Assembly: GCA_001797815.1 (NCBI GenBank)
Contig: MGQK01000066.1
Span: forward strand, 11,264-19,673
Source: Deltaproteobacteria bacterium RBG_13_61_14
GTDB lineage: Bacteria; RBG-13-61-14
Length of the DNA: 8,410 bases
Reading direction: 5' to 3'
Under the pieces are notes generated by a model. That model saw only the letters and a list, made by a program, of their open reading frames with translations. It did no database searches and was not told where the DNA came from. Positions 1 through 6,616 of the stretch are shown one piece after another; the stretch's first letter is position 1; every line of letters starts with the position of its first letter. Both the position numbers and the translations under genes were made by a program.

Positions 1-238
1 CCTGCACGTGGCCGGGCTGGTCAACTACCAGGAAGAGGAGCGGAGGTTGCTCAAGGAGATCGGGAAGGTGGAGCTGGAGCTGGAAAAGGTGGAGAAGAAG
101 CTGGGCAACCCCGGCTTCCGCGACAAAGCGCCGGAGGAGATCGTGGCCAAGCAGGAGGCGATCCGGGAAGAATTGCAGGAGCGGCAGGCGATCCTGGAGG
201 CCAACCTCGAGCGAGTGCAGAAGCTCTTGAAACGCTAA
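1..238 (+). CDS. valS: Valine--tRNA ligase, C-terminal end (partial)
   Basis: This is the last 78 residues of a protein whose start lies outside the window; the reading frame is open from base 2 and ends with TAA at 236-238. The visible part is an almost uninterrupted charged coiled coil with the pattern AGLVNYQEEERRLLKEI, then KKLGNPGFRDKAPEEIV, then a second helix ending in LLKR. This matches the C-terminal tRNA-binding arm of bacterial ValRS, which has the typical GL(I/V)D..EE..RL.KE and L.N..F..KAP..VV blocks. ValRS charges tRNA-Val with valine in the cytoplasm; the arm contacts the tRNA elbow, while the catalytic and editing domains are upstream of the window. The gene ends before a hairpin-type terminator and faces the tail of the minus-strand lipoprotein gene, so it is a separate transcription unit. 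Only the identity of the arm is seen; the full gene is inferred. Confidence 0.9.
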   Translation, partial: LHVAGLVNYQEEERRLLKEIGKVELELEKVEKKLGNPGFRDKAPEEIVAKQEAIREELQERQAILEANLERVQKLLKR

Positions 239-256
239 TCCAGATTCTCTAATTGA

Positions 257-291
257 GCAGGGGCATGGCATGCCCTGCCCCTACTTTTTTT
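257..291 (+). terminator. Intrinsic terminator after valS
   Basis: A GC-rich hairpin starts 18 bases after the valS stop and is followed by seven T at 285-291. Two folds compete. In the first, AGGGGCA (259-265) pairs with TGCCCCT (276-282). In the second, GCAGGG and CAT pair with ATG and CCCTGC (257-278, one bulged G, loop GGC). The T-run is only on the side that serves plus-strand transcription. The convergent minus-strand gene ending at 302 would make the hairpin without a U-tract, so termination there would be weak. Confidence 0.75.
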
Positions 292-301
292 CATTCCTCA
301 G

Positions 302-2053
302 TTAGCGGGCCGGATACTTTTGCAGTTCCTTGGGCACATACCAGTCCTCGAACTTGAAACAGGGGCGGAGGGGATAGGTGAGCACGTTGTGGAAACGCTT
401 ATCCATCACCGAGAGCCACTTGGGCGCGAAGAGGAAGGTATAAGGCTGTTCCTGGTGGAGGATGCGGTGGACCTGGCGGGCATACTCGATCCGCTTTTGC
501 TTGTCGAACTCCCGGCGGTTGAGCTCGATCAGCTTATCCACTTCCGCATGCTTAAAGCCGACGTGGTTGGAGCTGCCCTTGATATCGGCCTGGGAAGAGT
601 CCCAGAGCTGGTAAAAGTCAGGGTTGGCGTCGAGCGCCCAGGCCAGGGTGCAGGCGTCGAAGTCCCAGTTCTGGATCTGCTCCAGGAAGACCGCCCACTC
701 CAACTGCCGGATGCTCATGTCCACCCCGATCTTTTTCAGGTCTTCCTTGAAGATGGTGGCGATCATCTCCGCGGTGCTGCTGCCCGAAGAATACAAGAAC
801 TCGAAGCGGAAGGGCTTGCCGTCCCGGTCGCGCCAGCCGTCCCGGTCGTGATCGCCCCAGCCGGCCTCGTCCAGAAGCTGCTTGGCCCGTTCCGGGTCAT
901 AGGGCCAGGGTTTGATCGTCTGATCGTAATAAGGGGTCTTGACGTAGGAATTGCCGCTGATCACCGAGCCCATACAGGAGTGGACCGTTTTCAAGATCGC
1001 TTCGCGGTTCAGGGCCAGGGTCATGGCCAGGCGGACGCGGCGGTCGTCAAAGGGCGGCTGGCGCAGGTTCCAGCCGATGTAGTTGAAGTAAGGATAATCG
1101 TAATAGAGCTTATGGGCGTGGGCGAGGAAGCTCGGGGAGTTGGTCTGCTCGTTCCATTGCACCGCGGTCAGCCGTTCCAGGAAATCAATTCCGCCCTGCT
1201 TGAAGACTTGGAGCGCCACGGTGTCGTCAATAATGATCTTGAACACGATCCGATCCAGGTGGGGCTGAGTTCCCCAATAGTCGGGGTTGCGCTCGATCAC
1301 GATCTCCTGGCCGGTCTTCCATTCCTTGAACCGGTAAGGCCCGGTGAAGATCGGGCGCCGGCCAAAAGGATGGGAGTTAAAGTCAGCGCCGTTGTCCAGG
1401 ATGTGCTTGGGCACAATGTACATTCCGCCGGAGAATTCCAGGGCCTTGAAATAGGGTTTCTTCCAGCGGAATTGGACCGTGTAATCATCGAGCGCAGTGA
1501 CTGATTCACAATCGGTGTAATAGGTGCGAAGCGGAGCCGCGTCCACCTTGGGGTCCAGGATCCGCTGGAAGGAATAGACCACGTCCTTTGCGGTCAAGGG
1601 CACCCGGTCGTGCCATTTCACGTCATGGCGCAGCCAGAAGGTGAAAGTGAGCTTGTCCTCCGAGACCTCCCAGCGCTCGGCCAGCTTGGGCTTGAACTCC
1701 TGAGTCCCAATGTCCTGGTCGAGCAGCGTCTCCTGCATAAAACCGTTAATGATTTGCTCATAGTTATCCGTGGCGATGAGCGGATTCAGGGTCGCCGGTT
1801 CCGCCTCGAACCGATAAATCAGCCAGTCGCCATCCTCAGGCTTTTCTCCGGCCGGCGCCGGCAGCGAGTTCACTGCGGGGCGGAAATCAACCTGGCCGCA
1901 TCCTGGCTCGGCGCCGGCCGGGGCGGGAGACTCGGGCCGGCGGGTGCAGGATAAGAACCCGATGGCCAGCAGCAGCAAAAGCAAGAAAGGACGCGCAAGT
2001 GCGTCGCCCGCGTTCCAGAACGGCTTGTGCAAGTAACGACGGCTCATGGACAT
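302..2053 (-). CDS. ABC transporter substrate-binding lipoprotein, family 5 (peptide/nickel type)
   Basis: A 583-residue extracytoplasmic solute-binding protein of the SBP_bac_5 (DppA/OppA/NikA) family, which delivers oligopeptides or similar ligands to an ABC permease. The N-terminus has basic residues, a run of leucines (24-29) and a lipobox FLSC with the lipidated Cys at 36, so it should be membrane-anchored and face the periplasm. Family blocks are visible: LAERWEVSEDKLTFTFWLR, then W.D..PLTAKDVVYSFQRI, TGPYRF.EW..GQEI..ERNPDYW and, near the middle, FDDRRVRLAMTLALNREAI. Length is normal or slightly long for the family. Two starts are possible: ATG at 2053, or ATG at 2047, which makes an ATGA overlap with the TPR gene stop; the second is equally credible. 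No permease or ATPase gene is in the window, so it is an orphan here and its ligand cannot be named. It is probably translationally coupled to the TPR gene. Confidence 0.9.
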   Translation of the reverse strand: MSMSRRYLHKPFWNAGDALARPFLLLLLLAIGFLSCTRRPESPAPAGAEPGCGQVDFRPAVNSLPAPAGEKPEDGDWLIYRFEAEPATLNPLIATDNYEQIINGFMQETLLDQDIGTQEFKPKLAERWEVSEDKLTFTFWLRHDVKWHDRVPLTAKDVVYSFQRILDPKVDAAPLRTYYTDCESVTALDDYTVQFRWKKPYFKALEFSGGMYIVPKHILDNGADFNSHPFGRRPIFTGPYRFKEWKTGQEIVIERNPDYWGTQPHLDRIVFKIIIDDTVALQVFKQGGIDFLERLTAVQWNEQTNSPSFLAHAHKLYYDYPYFNYIGWNLRQPPFDDRRVRLAMTLALNREAILKTVHSCMGSVISGNSYVKTPYYDQTIKPWPYDPERAKQLLDEAGWGDHDRDGWRDRDGKPFRFEFLYSSGSSTAEMIATIFKEDLKKIGVDMSIRQLEWAVFLEQIQNWDFDACTLAWALDANPDFYQLWDSSQADIKGSSNHVGFKHAEVDKLIELNRREFDKQKRIEYARQVHRILHQEQPYTFLFAPKWLSVMDKRFHNVLTYPLRPCFKFEDWYVPKELQKYPAR

Positions 2054-3789
2054 TGCGAGTTTTCGAGCTTGTCCGTGATTTTCTCGGCCAGACCCTGACG
2101 CGGGTTTTCTTTCAGAGCTTCGAGCGCCTGGTGGTAGTATTCCACCGCTTTTTTCTTTCGGCCCTGAGCGCAGTAGGCATCGCCGAGGTGGGCGGAGATC
2201 TCGGGATCATCCGGGATTTTCTCGATCGCCTGGTTGAGCCACTTCAAGGCCTCGGCATACTGGCGGCGCTGGAAAAAGACCCAGCCCAGGCTGTCAATGA
2301 TGGCGCCGTTGTCCGGCTCCAGCTCCAGAGCATGGCGAATGAGCTTTTCCGCCTCGTCCAGCCGGATGCCGCGGTCGGCCCAGGAATAGCCGATAAAGTT
2401 GAGGGCGCGGGCGCTCTTCGGGTTTTGGGCGAGGATCTTTTGCATCTGGGCCACGGCCAGGTCGTGGTCGCCCATCAGGTCGTAGAGGGCGCCCACCTGG
2501 TAAAGGAGGTCTTCATCGTGGGGGTTGTTTTCCAGGCCTTGCATGAGCACGCCCAGGGCCAGGTCCAGCTTCCCGGCCTCCTGGTAGAGCGCGGCCCGAT
2601 CCAGGTAGTAGGGGATAACCTTGGGCATATTCTGGTTCAGGTCCTTCAAGTATTGCAGGGCCCGGTCGCCCTCCCCTTCTTCCTGGTAACTCCAGGCGAT
2701 GCGCCGTTGCGCGTCCGCATAGCGCGGCGAATCCTGGGGGATTTTCTCGAACCAGCTCCGGGCCGCGGCCGGCTGCTTTTCCATTTGGGCCACCACTCCG
2801 AGGTAAAAAGGAGCGTCGGGGTTCTTCGCGTCGCGGGCCAGGAGCTCGGTGAACTCGGCCCGGGCCGCGGCATAGTTCTGGCGGCGCATCTCGATGTAGC
2901 CGCTCTGCAACCACCACTCCGCCATGCTCTCGTCCTCGGCCTTGCCCTGGGCCAACACGGCCAGGGCCTGGTCCCAGCGCTCGAGCTCGATCAAGGTCGA
3001 GGCCAAGACGCTGCGGGAATCATTGTCGCCAGGATAGTAAGCAAGCAGGCGGGAATAGGCCTGGATGCCCTTATCCTTGTCCCCGGCCAGCATGTAGCTC
3101 TGGGCCAGCTCCTGCAGGGAATAGTAATACCCCGGTTGGAGCCGCAGCGCTTCCTCATATTCCGGCGCCGCCTCCTGATACTGGCCGAGCCGGAAAAAGA
3201 TCTGGCCCAAAAAATAATGCCCGTCCGCGGAGTTGGGTTGCCGCTTCAGGAAGCTGCGCATGGTCTCGACCGCGGGACCGGGCAGGCCTGAATTCAGGTA
3301 AGCCATGGCCAGGTGCATATTGGTATCTGGGTTGTTCGGGTCGAGCTTCAGCGCGGACTGAAGCAGGGACACGCCCTCCGGCACGCGGTTGGTGTTCAGG
3401 TAAACCAGGGCCAGCAGGTTGAACGGCTCCGCCGATTCCGGGGCCAACTGGCGGGCGGCTTCGGCTTCGCTCTCCGCCTGGGCGATCTTGCCGTCCTGCA
3501 AATACAGGCCGGCCAGCTTGAGATGGAGGTAGGCCGATCCCGGGTCAAAACTGAGGGCTTTCTCCAGCTCGGCGATGGCCCCCTCCCGGTCGCCGGAATT
3601 TTGTTTGAGCTCGCCGGCCGAAAAGTGGTAAAGCGCCTGGCCCTCGGGCGAGAGGCCCTCGCCGGAGGGGATTTCGGGAGTGGAGGAGGAGCTGCGCTTC
3701 CAGTTTTTCGAGGCTTGGCAGGCGGCCAGGCCGAGCGAGAGCAAAAGGCAAGTGAGGCCCAGCCCGCGGACCAGCCGGCGACGCTTCAT
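2044..3789 (-). CDS. TPR-repeat lipoprotein, PA4667/LbcA-like
   Basis: A 581-residue protein starting at the ATG at 3789. The frame is open further upstream to 3966, but that stretch runs through the MITE-like element, and the 3789 start gives a proper lipoprotein signal: KRRR, hydrophobic core, lipobox LAAC with Cys24. From about residue 50 to 562 it is a continuous array of roughly 14-15 tetratricopeptide repeats (A..YL..G....A...Y..AL.L.P pattern). Near the C-terminus the block LNFIGYSWADRGIRLDEAE, then DSLGWVFF, then PDDPEISAHLGDAY is the signature of the conserved proteobacterial TPR lipoproteins that include Pseudomonas PA4667/LbcA. From established knowledge LbcA is an adaptor for the periplasmic protease CtpA; that function here is only an inference. 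It is the fourth gene of the likely minus-strand operon, and its stop overlaps the next gene. No strong Shine-Dalgarno is visible, which fits coupling to upstream translation or weak initiation. Confidence 0.85.
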   Translation of the reverse strand: MKRRRLVRGLGLTCLLLSLGLAACQASKNWKRSSSSTPEIPSGEGLSPEGQALYHFSAGELKQNSGDREGAIAELEKALSFDPGSAYLHLKLAGLYLQDGKIAQAESEAEAARQLAPESAEPFNLLALVYLNTNRVPEGVSLLQSALKLDPNNPDTNMHLAMAYLNSGLPGPAVETMRSFLKRQPNSADGHYFLGQIFFRLGQYQEAAPEYEEALRLQPGYYYSLQELAQSYMLAGDKDKGIQAYSRLLAYYPGDNDSRSVLASTLIELERWDQALAVLAQGKAEDESMAEWWLQSGYIEMRRQNYAAARAEFTELLARDAKNPDAPFYLGVVAQMEKQPAAARSWFEKIPQDSPRYADAQRRIAWSYQEEGEGDRALQYLKDLNQNMPKVIPYYLDRAALYQEAGKLDLALGVLMQGLENNPHDEDLLYQVGALYDLMGDHDLAVAQMQKILAQNPKSARALNFIGYSWADRGIRLDEAEKLIRHALELEPDNGAIIDSLGWVFFQRRQYAEALKWLNQAIEKIPDDPEISAHLGDAYCAQGRKKKAVEYYHQALEALKENPRQGLAEKITDKLENSQCP

Positions 3790-3832
3790 AATCGGAATGG
3801 TAACACACGCCTCTCGGCCGGTCAAACCCAGG

Positions 3833-3849
3833 CGGCTAGTGCTCCGTCC
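3833..3849 (+). repeat. Left terminal inverted repeat of the MITE-like element
   Basis: CGGCTAGTGCTCCGTCC is the exact reverse complement of 3969-3985. The inner 11 bases (3839-3849) belong to the element; TA is the likely duplication and CGGC is host flank that happens to be palindromic with the other side. Confidence 0.85.
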
Positions 3850-3890
3850 ATTTTGTAATGATGAATAGAACGGTCTGATGCTGGGGTAGA

Positions 3891-3909
3891 GGCGATCCTG
3901 GTGATCGCC
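3891..3909. repeat. Internal hairpin 1 of the MITE-like element
   Basis: GGCGATC (3891-3897) and GATCGCC (3903-3909) form a perfect 7-bp stem with a five-base loop. There is no T-run on either side, so it is not a standard intrinsic terminator. Confidence 0.7.
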
Positions 3910-3920
3910 CCTTCGATCTT

Positions 3921-3941
3921 GGGCGAATACGAGATTCGCCC
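3921..3941. repeat. Internal hairpin 2 of the MITE-like element
   Basis: GGGCGAAT (3921-3928) and ATTCGCCC (3934-3941) form a perfect 8-bp stem around the loop ACGAG. Together with hairpin 1 it would give a structured spacer in the minus-strand mRNA between the receiver and TPR genes. Confidence 0.75.
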
Positions 3942-3968
3942 CGACCAACCCATCTATCAAAACCAAAG

Positions 3969-3985
3969 GGACGGAGCACTAGCCG
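3969..3985 (-). repeat. Right terminal inverted repeat of the MITE-like element
   Basis: This is the exact mirror of the left repeat. It overlaps the final codons and the TAG stop (3979-3981, read on the minus strand) of the receiver gene, with the G of the stop coming from the element and TA from the target duplication. Confidence 0.85.
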
Positions 3986-4371
3986 GAGGAATCGGTCGGG
4001 TTTCGCTTTTGCATATGCTCGCTGACCTTGCGGAGGATGGCGGCCGGCCCCTGAATCTTGGGCAGGAAGTCATCGGCCAGGACCCGCTGGGCCATTTGGC
4101 GGAGTTCATCCTCGGACTTGTTGGAGAACAGAATAATCTGCGGCCGGCTCTTGACCCCCTGGCGCAAAAGCCGGATGAACTTGTCGCCGGTGAGCGTCGG
4201 CATCATCACGTCCAGCAGCACCACGTCGGGCGAAAACTCGTTGATGGCGGAAGTGGTCCCGATCACCCGGGTGGTGGTCTGGACCTCGTAGCCGGCTTTT
4301 TCCAGGATGCGCTGGCCCAAACGCAAAGCGTTCTCATCGTCGTCAATGATAAAGACTTTTCCCAGACTCAT
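3979..4371 (-). CDS. Stand-alone response regulator receiver (second of pair)
   Basis: A 130-residue single receiver domain with no output domain. It carries the acidic pair D10/D11, phosphoacceptor D54 in VVLLDVMMP, switch Ser83 and the conserved Lys105 in DDFLPK. The usual Pro after this Lys is missing (LPKIQG), a mild divergence. It should be phosphorylated on Asp54, presumably by the kinase encoded two genes upstream, and act by binding a partner protein in the cytoplasm. The start at 4371 overlaps the stop of the first receiver by ATGA and has a strong ribosome binding site, GGGAGGAG (4375-4382). Its TAG stop lies on the end of the MITE-like element; because the target was CTAG, the stop would have been TAG before insertion too, so the protein was probably not shortened. 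The short Ser/Gly-rich tail after the domain looks like normal linker sequence. Confidence 0.9.
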   Translation of the reverse strand: MSLGKVFIIDDDENALRLGQRILEKAGYEVQTTTRVIGTTSAINEFSPDVVLLDVMMPTLTGDKFIRLLRQGVKSRPQIILFSNKSEDELRQMAQRVLADDFLPKIQGPAAILRKVSEHMQKRNPTDSSG

Positions 4372-4757
4372 GCGCTCCTCCCTTTTTCCCGGAGCAGGAG
4401 CTTGACCTGGTCCAGGAATTGTTTGGGACTGAAGGGTTTGGCGATAAAGATATTGGCTCCCGCCTGGAGGCAGCGGTCGGTTTCCTTGCGCTTGTCCGCC
4501 GCGCTCATCATGACAATGATCAATCCCTGGAAGCGGGGGTCGGCGCGCACCCGGCGACAGACCTCGACCCCGTCAAAATCTCCGGGCATCCAGATATCCA
4601 GCACCATCAGTTCCGGGTGAAAGTCCTGGATCACTTCCAGGGCCTGGTCCCCGTTCTCGGCGTGGGCGGTGACAAAGCCGGCCCGGGACAGGGTCCGATC
4701 CAGCACGGCCCGGAACACGCGGTCGTCGTCCACAATCAAGGCGCGCCGTCGGTTCAT
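4368..4757 (-). CDS. Stand-alone response regulator receiver (first of pair)
   Basis: A 129-residue CheY-like single receiver domain. Visible key residues are the acidic pair D10/D11 in LIVDDD, phosphoacceptor D54 in LMVLDIWMP, Ser85 in VMMSAAD and Lys107 in the classical AKPF motif, so all residues needed for phosphorylation are present. There is no DNA-binding or enzymatic output. The start (ATG at 4757) overlaps the kinase stop by four bases and its stop overlaps the next receiver by four bases, which shows tight co-expression of kinase and two receivers. The two receivers are only moderately alike (different lengths after alpha-4, different Lys motif), so they are not a recent duplication. 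It could be a phosphate shuttle, a phosphate sink or a regulator of protein partners; the sequence does not decide between these. Confidence 0.92.
   Translation of the reverse strand: MNRRRALIVDDDRVFRAVLDRTLSRAGFVTAHAENGDQALEVIQDFHPELMVLDIWMPGDFDGVEVCRRVRADPRFQGLIIVMMSAADKRKETDRCLQAGANIFIAKPFSPKQFLDQVKLLLREKGRSA
4375..4382 (-). promoter_or_regulatory. Strong ribosome binding site of the second receiver gene
   Basis: GGGAGGAG lies three bases before the ATG at 4371, inside the end of the upstream receiver gene. It allows initiation independent of the ATGA overlap, unlike the weak sites of the neighbouring genes. Confidence 0.6.
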
Positions 4758-6301
4758 ACCCGCTTCGCCTGGGGCAGGATGAAATAAAAGGTGCAGCCGT
4801 GACCGAGACCCGCGCTGGAAAAGCCGATGGTGCCGCCATGACCGTCCTCGATGATCAACTTGGCAATGGGCATGCCCAGACCCGCGCCTACCGAATGCTT
4901 GCGCACGTCCTCGATCTGCTCGAACTTGCTGAACACCTTGGCCGCGTTCTCCGGCGCGATCCCGATCCCCTCGTCCACGACCTCCACCCGGGCCCCGCCG
5001 GCCTCGGCCTTGGTCACCGCCCGGATCCGGCGCTCCTCGGGACTGTATTTGCTGGCGTTGGTCACCATGTTCACCACCACCTGCTGAATCCGGTCCGGGT
5101 CAAACTGAAGCTCCGGGAGCCGCGGGTCCAGCTTCACTTCCAGGCGCTGGCGCTTGGCCTGGATGTCGCTCGAGCAGGCCTGCACCGCGGTTTCCACCAC
5201 CCGGTTGAGTTGATAGAGCACATAATGATAGACCAGCTTGCCCGCCTCCATCCGGCTCAGATCCAGGATGTCATTGACCAGCCGGGCCAGGCGCTGGCTC
5301 TCCTGGTGGATGATCCGGCTGAACTGTTTCACCTCCCCCGTCGGAAGGGCATCCTCGGTCAGGAACTCGGCATACCCGAGAATATTGGACAGGGGCGCGC
5401 GCAGCTCGTGGCCGACCAGGCCCATCAGGTCGTCCTTCAGCCCGTCCACCTTCTGCAGCTCCTGGTAAGCCAGCTCCAGCTCCCGGTTCTTGCGGGCCAG
5501 CTCCCGCACCAACTTATTCTGGCGCAGGTCCCGGATCACCGCCACCACTCCCAGGAGTTCGTTGCTCGCGCTCCGGATGACCGACCCGGAAAAGCTGACC
5601 GGGATCTTTTCCCCGGCTTTGTTCAACACCTTGAGATCCACTTCTCGGACTTTGCCGAATTTCATGATCCGGGCGAAACGGGCCGAGGATTTGGCCACTT
5701 CCTCCGTCGTGGCCCCAAAGACAATGCCTACCGGCATGCCCACCACTTCAAACCGGCGCCGGCCCAACAGCTCCAGCAAGCCGTCGTTGACCTGGATGAT
5801 GCGCCCCTCCACGCTGACGATCAAGACCGCGTCCAACAGGCTCTCGATCACGCCCGAGGCGGTGGCCAGAAACCGGTCCAGTTCGTCGGCCTGATCCCGG
5901 TCCAGGAACTGGGCCGGGTCAAAGTCCCGGAAGAACAAGAGCAAGGAGCGGACCTCGCCGTTTTCACGGACCGGCTCGATCTGCACTTCCACCGGGATGA
6001 TGCGACCCCCCGCGTCCAGCAGACGGAAAACCCCCCGGGAGTGCTCCTGGGTCTGATTGAGGTGCTTGCGGAAGAACTGGCGGAATTCGACCAGATCCTC
6101 GGGATGGATGATCGCCTCGATTTCCGGAGGAGGTTGTGTCCCTTCCTTCCAGCCGATCAGTTCCTGAAAGGCCGGGGTAAAGGCGAGGGGTTGACCTTGA
6201 CGGCCAACCCGGCAGAGGCTAAGAATCCGCGAGTCCCACAGAATGTCGGAAACAGCGCTTATATTAGCTCCTGCCTTGGCTCTGGGTTCAGGCTCTGGCA
6301 T
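4754..6301 (-). CDS. Soluble PAS-PAS sensor histidine kinase
   Basis: A 515-residue kinase without membrane segments or signal peptide, so cytosolic. Order of domains: PAS 1 (about 20-128), PAS 2 (about 150-260), a short coiled coil (262-290), dimerisation/phosphoacceptor HisKA with His298 in GLVGHELRAPLSN, then the HATPase domain. ATP-binding boxes are intact: N box NMVTNASKYSP (Asn415), G1 box DEGIGIAPE (443-451), F box FSKFEQIE, and G2 box GAGLGMPIAK. It autophosphorylates on His298 and is the obvious donor for the two receivers encoded directly downstream with ATGA overlaps. The PAS domains may bind a ligand or cofactor, but no cofactor-specific motif is recognised, so the signal is unknown. 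The ATG at 6301 is supported by the ribosome binding site AAGGGG (6308-6313) and an upstream sigma-70-like promoter. Confidence 0.95.
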   Translation of the reverse strand: MPEPEPRAKAGANISAVSDILWDSRILSLCRVGRQGQPLAFTPAFQELIGWKEGTQPPPEIEAIIHPEDLVEFRQFFRKHLNQTQEHSRGVFRLLDAGGRIIPVEVQIEPVRENGEVRSLLLFFRDFDPAQFLDRDQADELDRFLATASGVIESLLDAVLIVSVEGRIIQVNDGLLELLGRRRFEVVGMPVGIVFGATTEEVAKSSARFARIMKFGKVREVDLKVLNKAGEKIPVSFSGSVIRSASNELLGVVAVIRDLRQNKLVRELARKNRELELAYQELQKVDGLKDDLMGLVGHELRAPLSNILGYAEFLTEDALPTGEVKQFSRIIHQESQRLARLVNDILDLSRMEAGKLVYHYVLYQLNRVVETAVQACSSDIQAKRQRLEVKLDPRLPELQFDPDRIQQVVVNMVTNASKYSPEERRIRAVTKAEAGGARVEVVDEGIGIAPENAAKVFSKFEQIEDVRKHSVGAGLGMPIAKLIIEDGHGGTIGFSSAGLGHGCTFYFILPQAKRV

Positions 6302-6324
6302 TCAAGTCCCCTTGTGCGCTTTAT

Positions 6325-6352
6325 TTTATACGTTTTTTTGAAACCATGTCAA
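6325..6352 (-). promoter_or_regulatory. Sigma-70-type promoter for the kinase operon
   Basis: On the minus strand a perfect -35 TTGACA (6347-6352) is followed after 16 bases by TATAAA (6325-6330); an alternative -10, TAAAAT, lies two bases further on. The expected start is about 16-18 bases before the kinase ATG, leaving a short leader that holds only the AAGGGG ribosome binding site. Confidence 0.65.
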
Positions 6353-6444
6353 GAGCGGGCTGACCGCGACTGCTTCGGCCTCCCGCCGGCACGGTCGTTC
6401 ACCCGGGCGGTGCAGGCTCTTGCCGAGGGTCTCTGGTAATCAGT

Positions 6445-6470
6445 TCCCTGCCTAAAATAATTATCAGGGA
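6445..6470. repeat. Small inverted repeat, possible operator
   Basis: TCCCTG (6445-6450) and CAGGGA (6465-6470) are perfect mirror halves around a 14-base AT-rich centre. The repeat lies just upstream of the first nuo promoter candidate, a position compatible with a regulator site, but it is short and no family is recognised. Confidence 0.3.
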
Positions 6471-6488
6471 TGAAATTTGACCAAGGGC

Positions 6489-6517
6489 TTTACAACTCTT
6501 GATCCCAATGGTATATA
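6489..6517 (+). promoter_or_regulatory. Candidate upstream promoter for the nuo operon
   Basis: TTTACA (6489-6494), a 17-base spacer and TATATA (6512-6517) resemble a sigma-70 promoter. Transcripts would carry a leader of about 150 bases before nuoA. Confidence 0.45.
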
Positions 6518-6586
6518 GTTAGGGCCAGAGCGACGCGGTAACGACAAGGGGTTAATGGATCTTTAGATCTCGGTTTCATTTTTTTC

Positions 6587-6616
6587 TTGACAACCCCCGC
6601 CTTCTTTGTGTATAAA
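6587..6616 (+). promoter_or_regulatory. Main promoter for the nuo operon
   Basis: A perfect TTGACA (6587-6592) preceded by a T-rich stretch, an 18-base spacer, then TATAAA (6611-6616) preceded by TGTG. The predicted start near 6622-6624 leaves a leader of about 50 bases before nuoA. It is the stronger of the two candidates by match to consensus. Confidence 0.65.

Larger units (their letters stand above)
3837..3981. mobile_element. MITE-like element with TA duplication, inserted at a CTAG site
   Basis: A 141-base segment (3839-3979) begins with GTGCTCCGTCC and ends with its exact reverse complement, and has TA on both sides (3837-3838 and 3980-3981). The flanks are CGGC and GCCG, so the empty site would be CGGCTAGCCG, and the total inverted symmetry reaches 17 bp. 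The interior has no convincing coding frame but holds two strong hairpins. A TA duplication in a CTAG context is known for IS630/Tc1-mariner-type elements, so this is most simply a non-autonomous relative. The family is inferred from the target only; a CTAG 4-bp target duplication is an alternative reading. The element lies between the second receiver gene and the TPR lipoprotein gene and supplies the G of the receiver stop codon. Confidence 0.7.

Noticed and set aside
320-1504. Long open frame on the plus strand opposite the substrate-binding protein gene
   Set aside because: It is the antisense shadow of a clearly recognised family-5 binding protein in GC-rich DNA; its product has no recognisable motif and no ribosome binding site.
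1999-3291. 430-codon open frame on the plus strand opposite the TPR gene
   Set aside because: Its Leu/Gly/Val/Gln-rich product mirrors the TPR codons; the minus-strand product has clear repeats and a lipoprotein signal.
3796-3826. Promoter TTGACC-17-TACCAT on the minus strand just before the TPR gene
   Set aside because: The -10 is poor and the predicted start would fall on the ATG itself, giving a leaderless message; not enough to call.
3790-3966. Extended N-terminus for the TPR lipoprotein starting at 3966
   Set aside because: The extension reads through most of the MITE-like element and would bury the lipoprotein signal that begins at 3789.
3979-3981. Truncation of the second receiver by the inserted element
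   Set aside because: The reconstructed empty site CGGCTAGCCG gives the same in-frame TAG, so the insertion left the protein end unchanged.
4799-6439. 546-codon open frame on the plus strand opposite the histidine kinase
   Set aside because: The kinase on the other strand has all catalytic boxes; the His/Leu/Asp/Pro-rich antisense product is a typical GC-rich shadow.
6561-6572. Near-palindrome GATCTTTAGATC in the nuo leader region as an operator
   Set aside because: Only 5-bp arms in AT-rich sequence, no second copy, and no match to a site I know.
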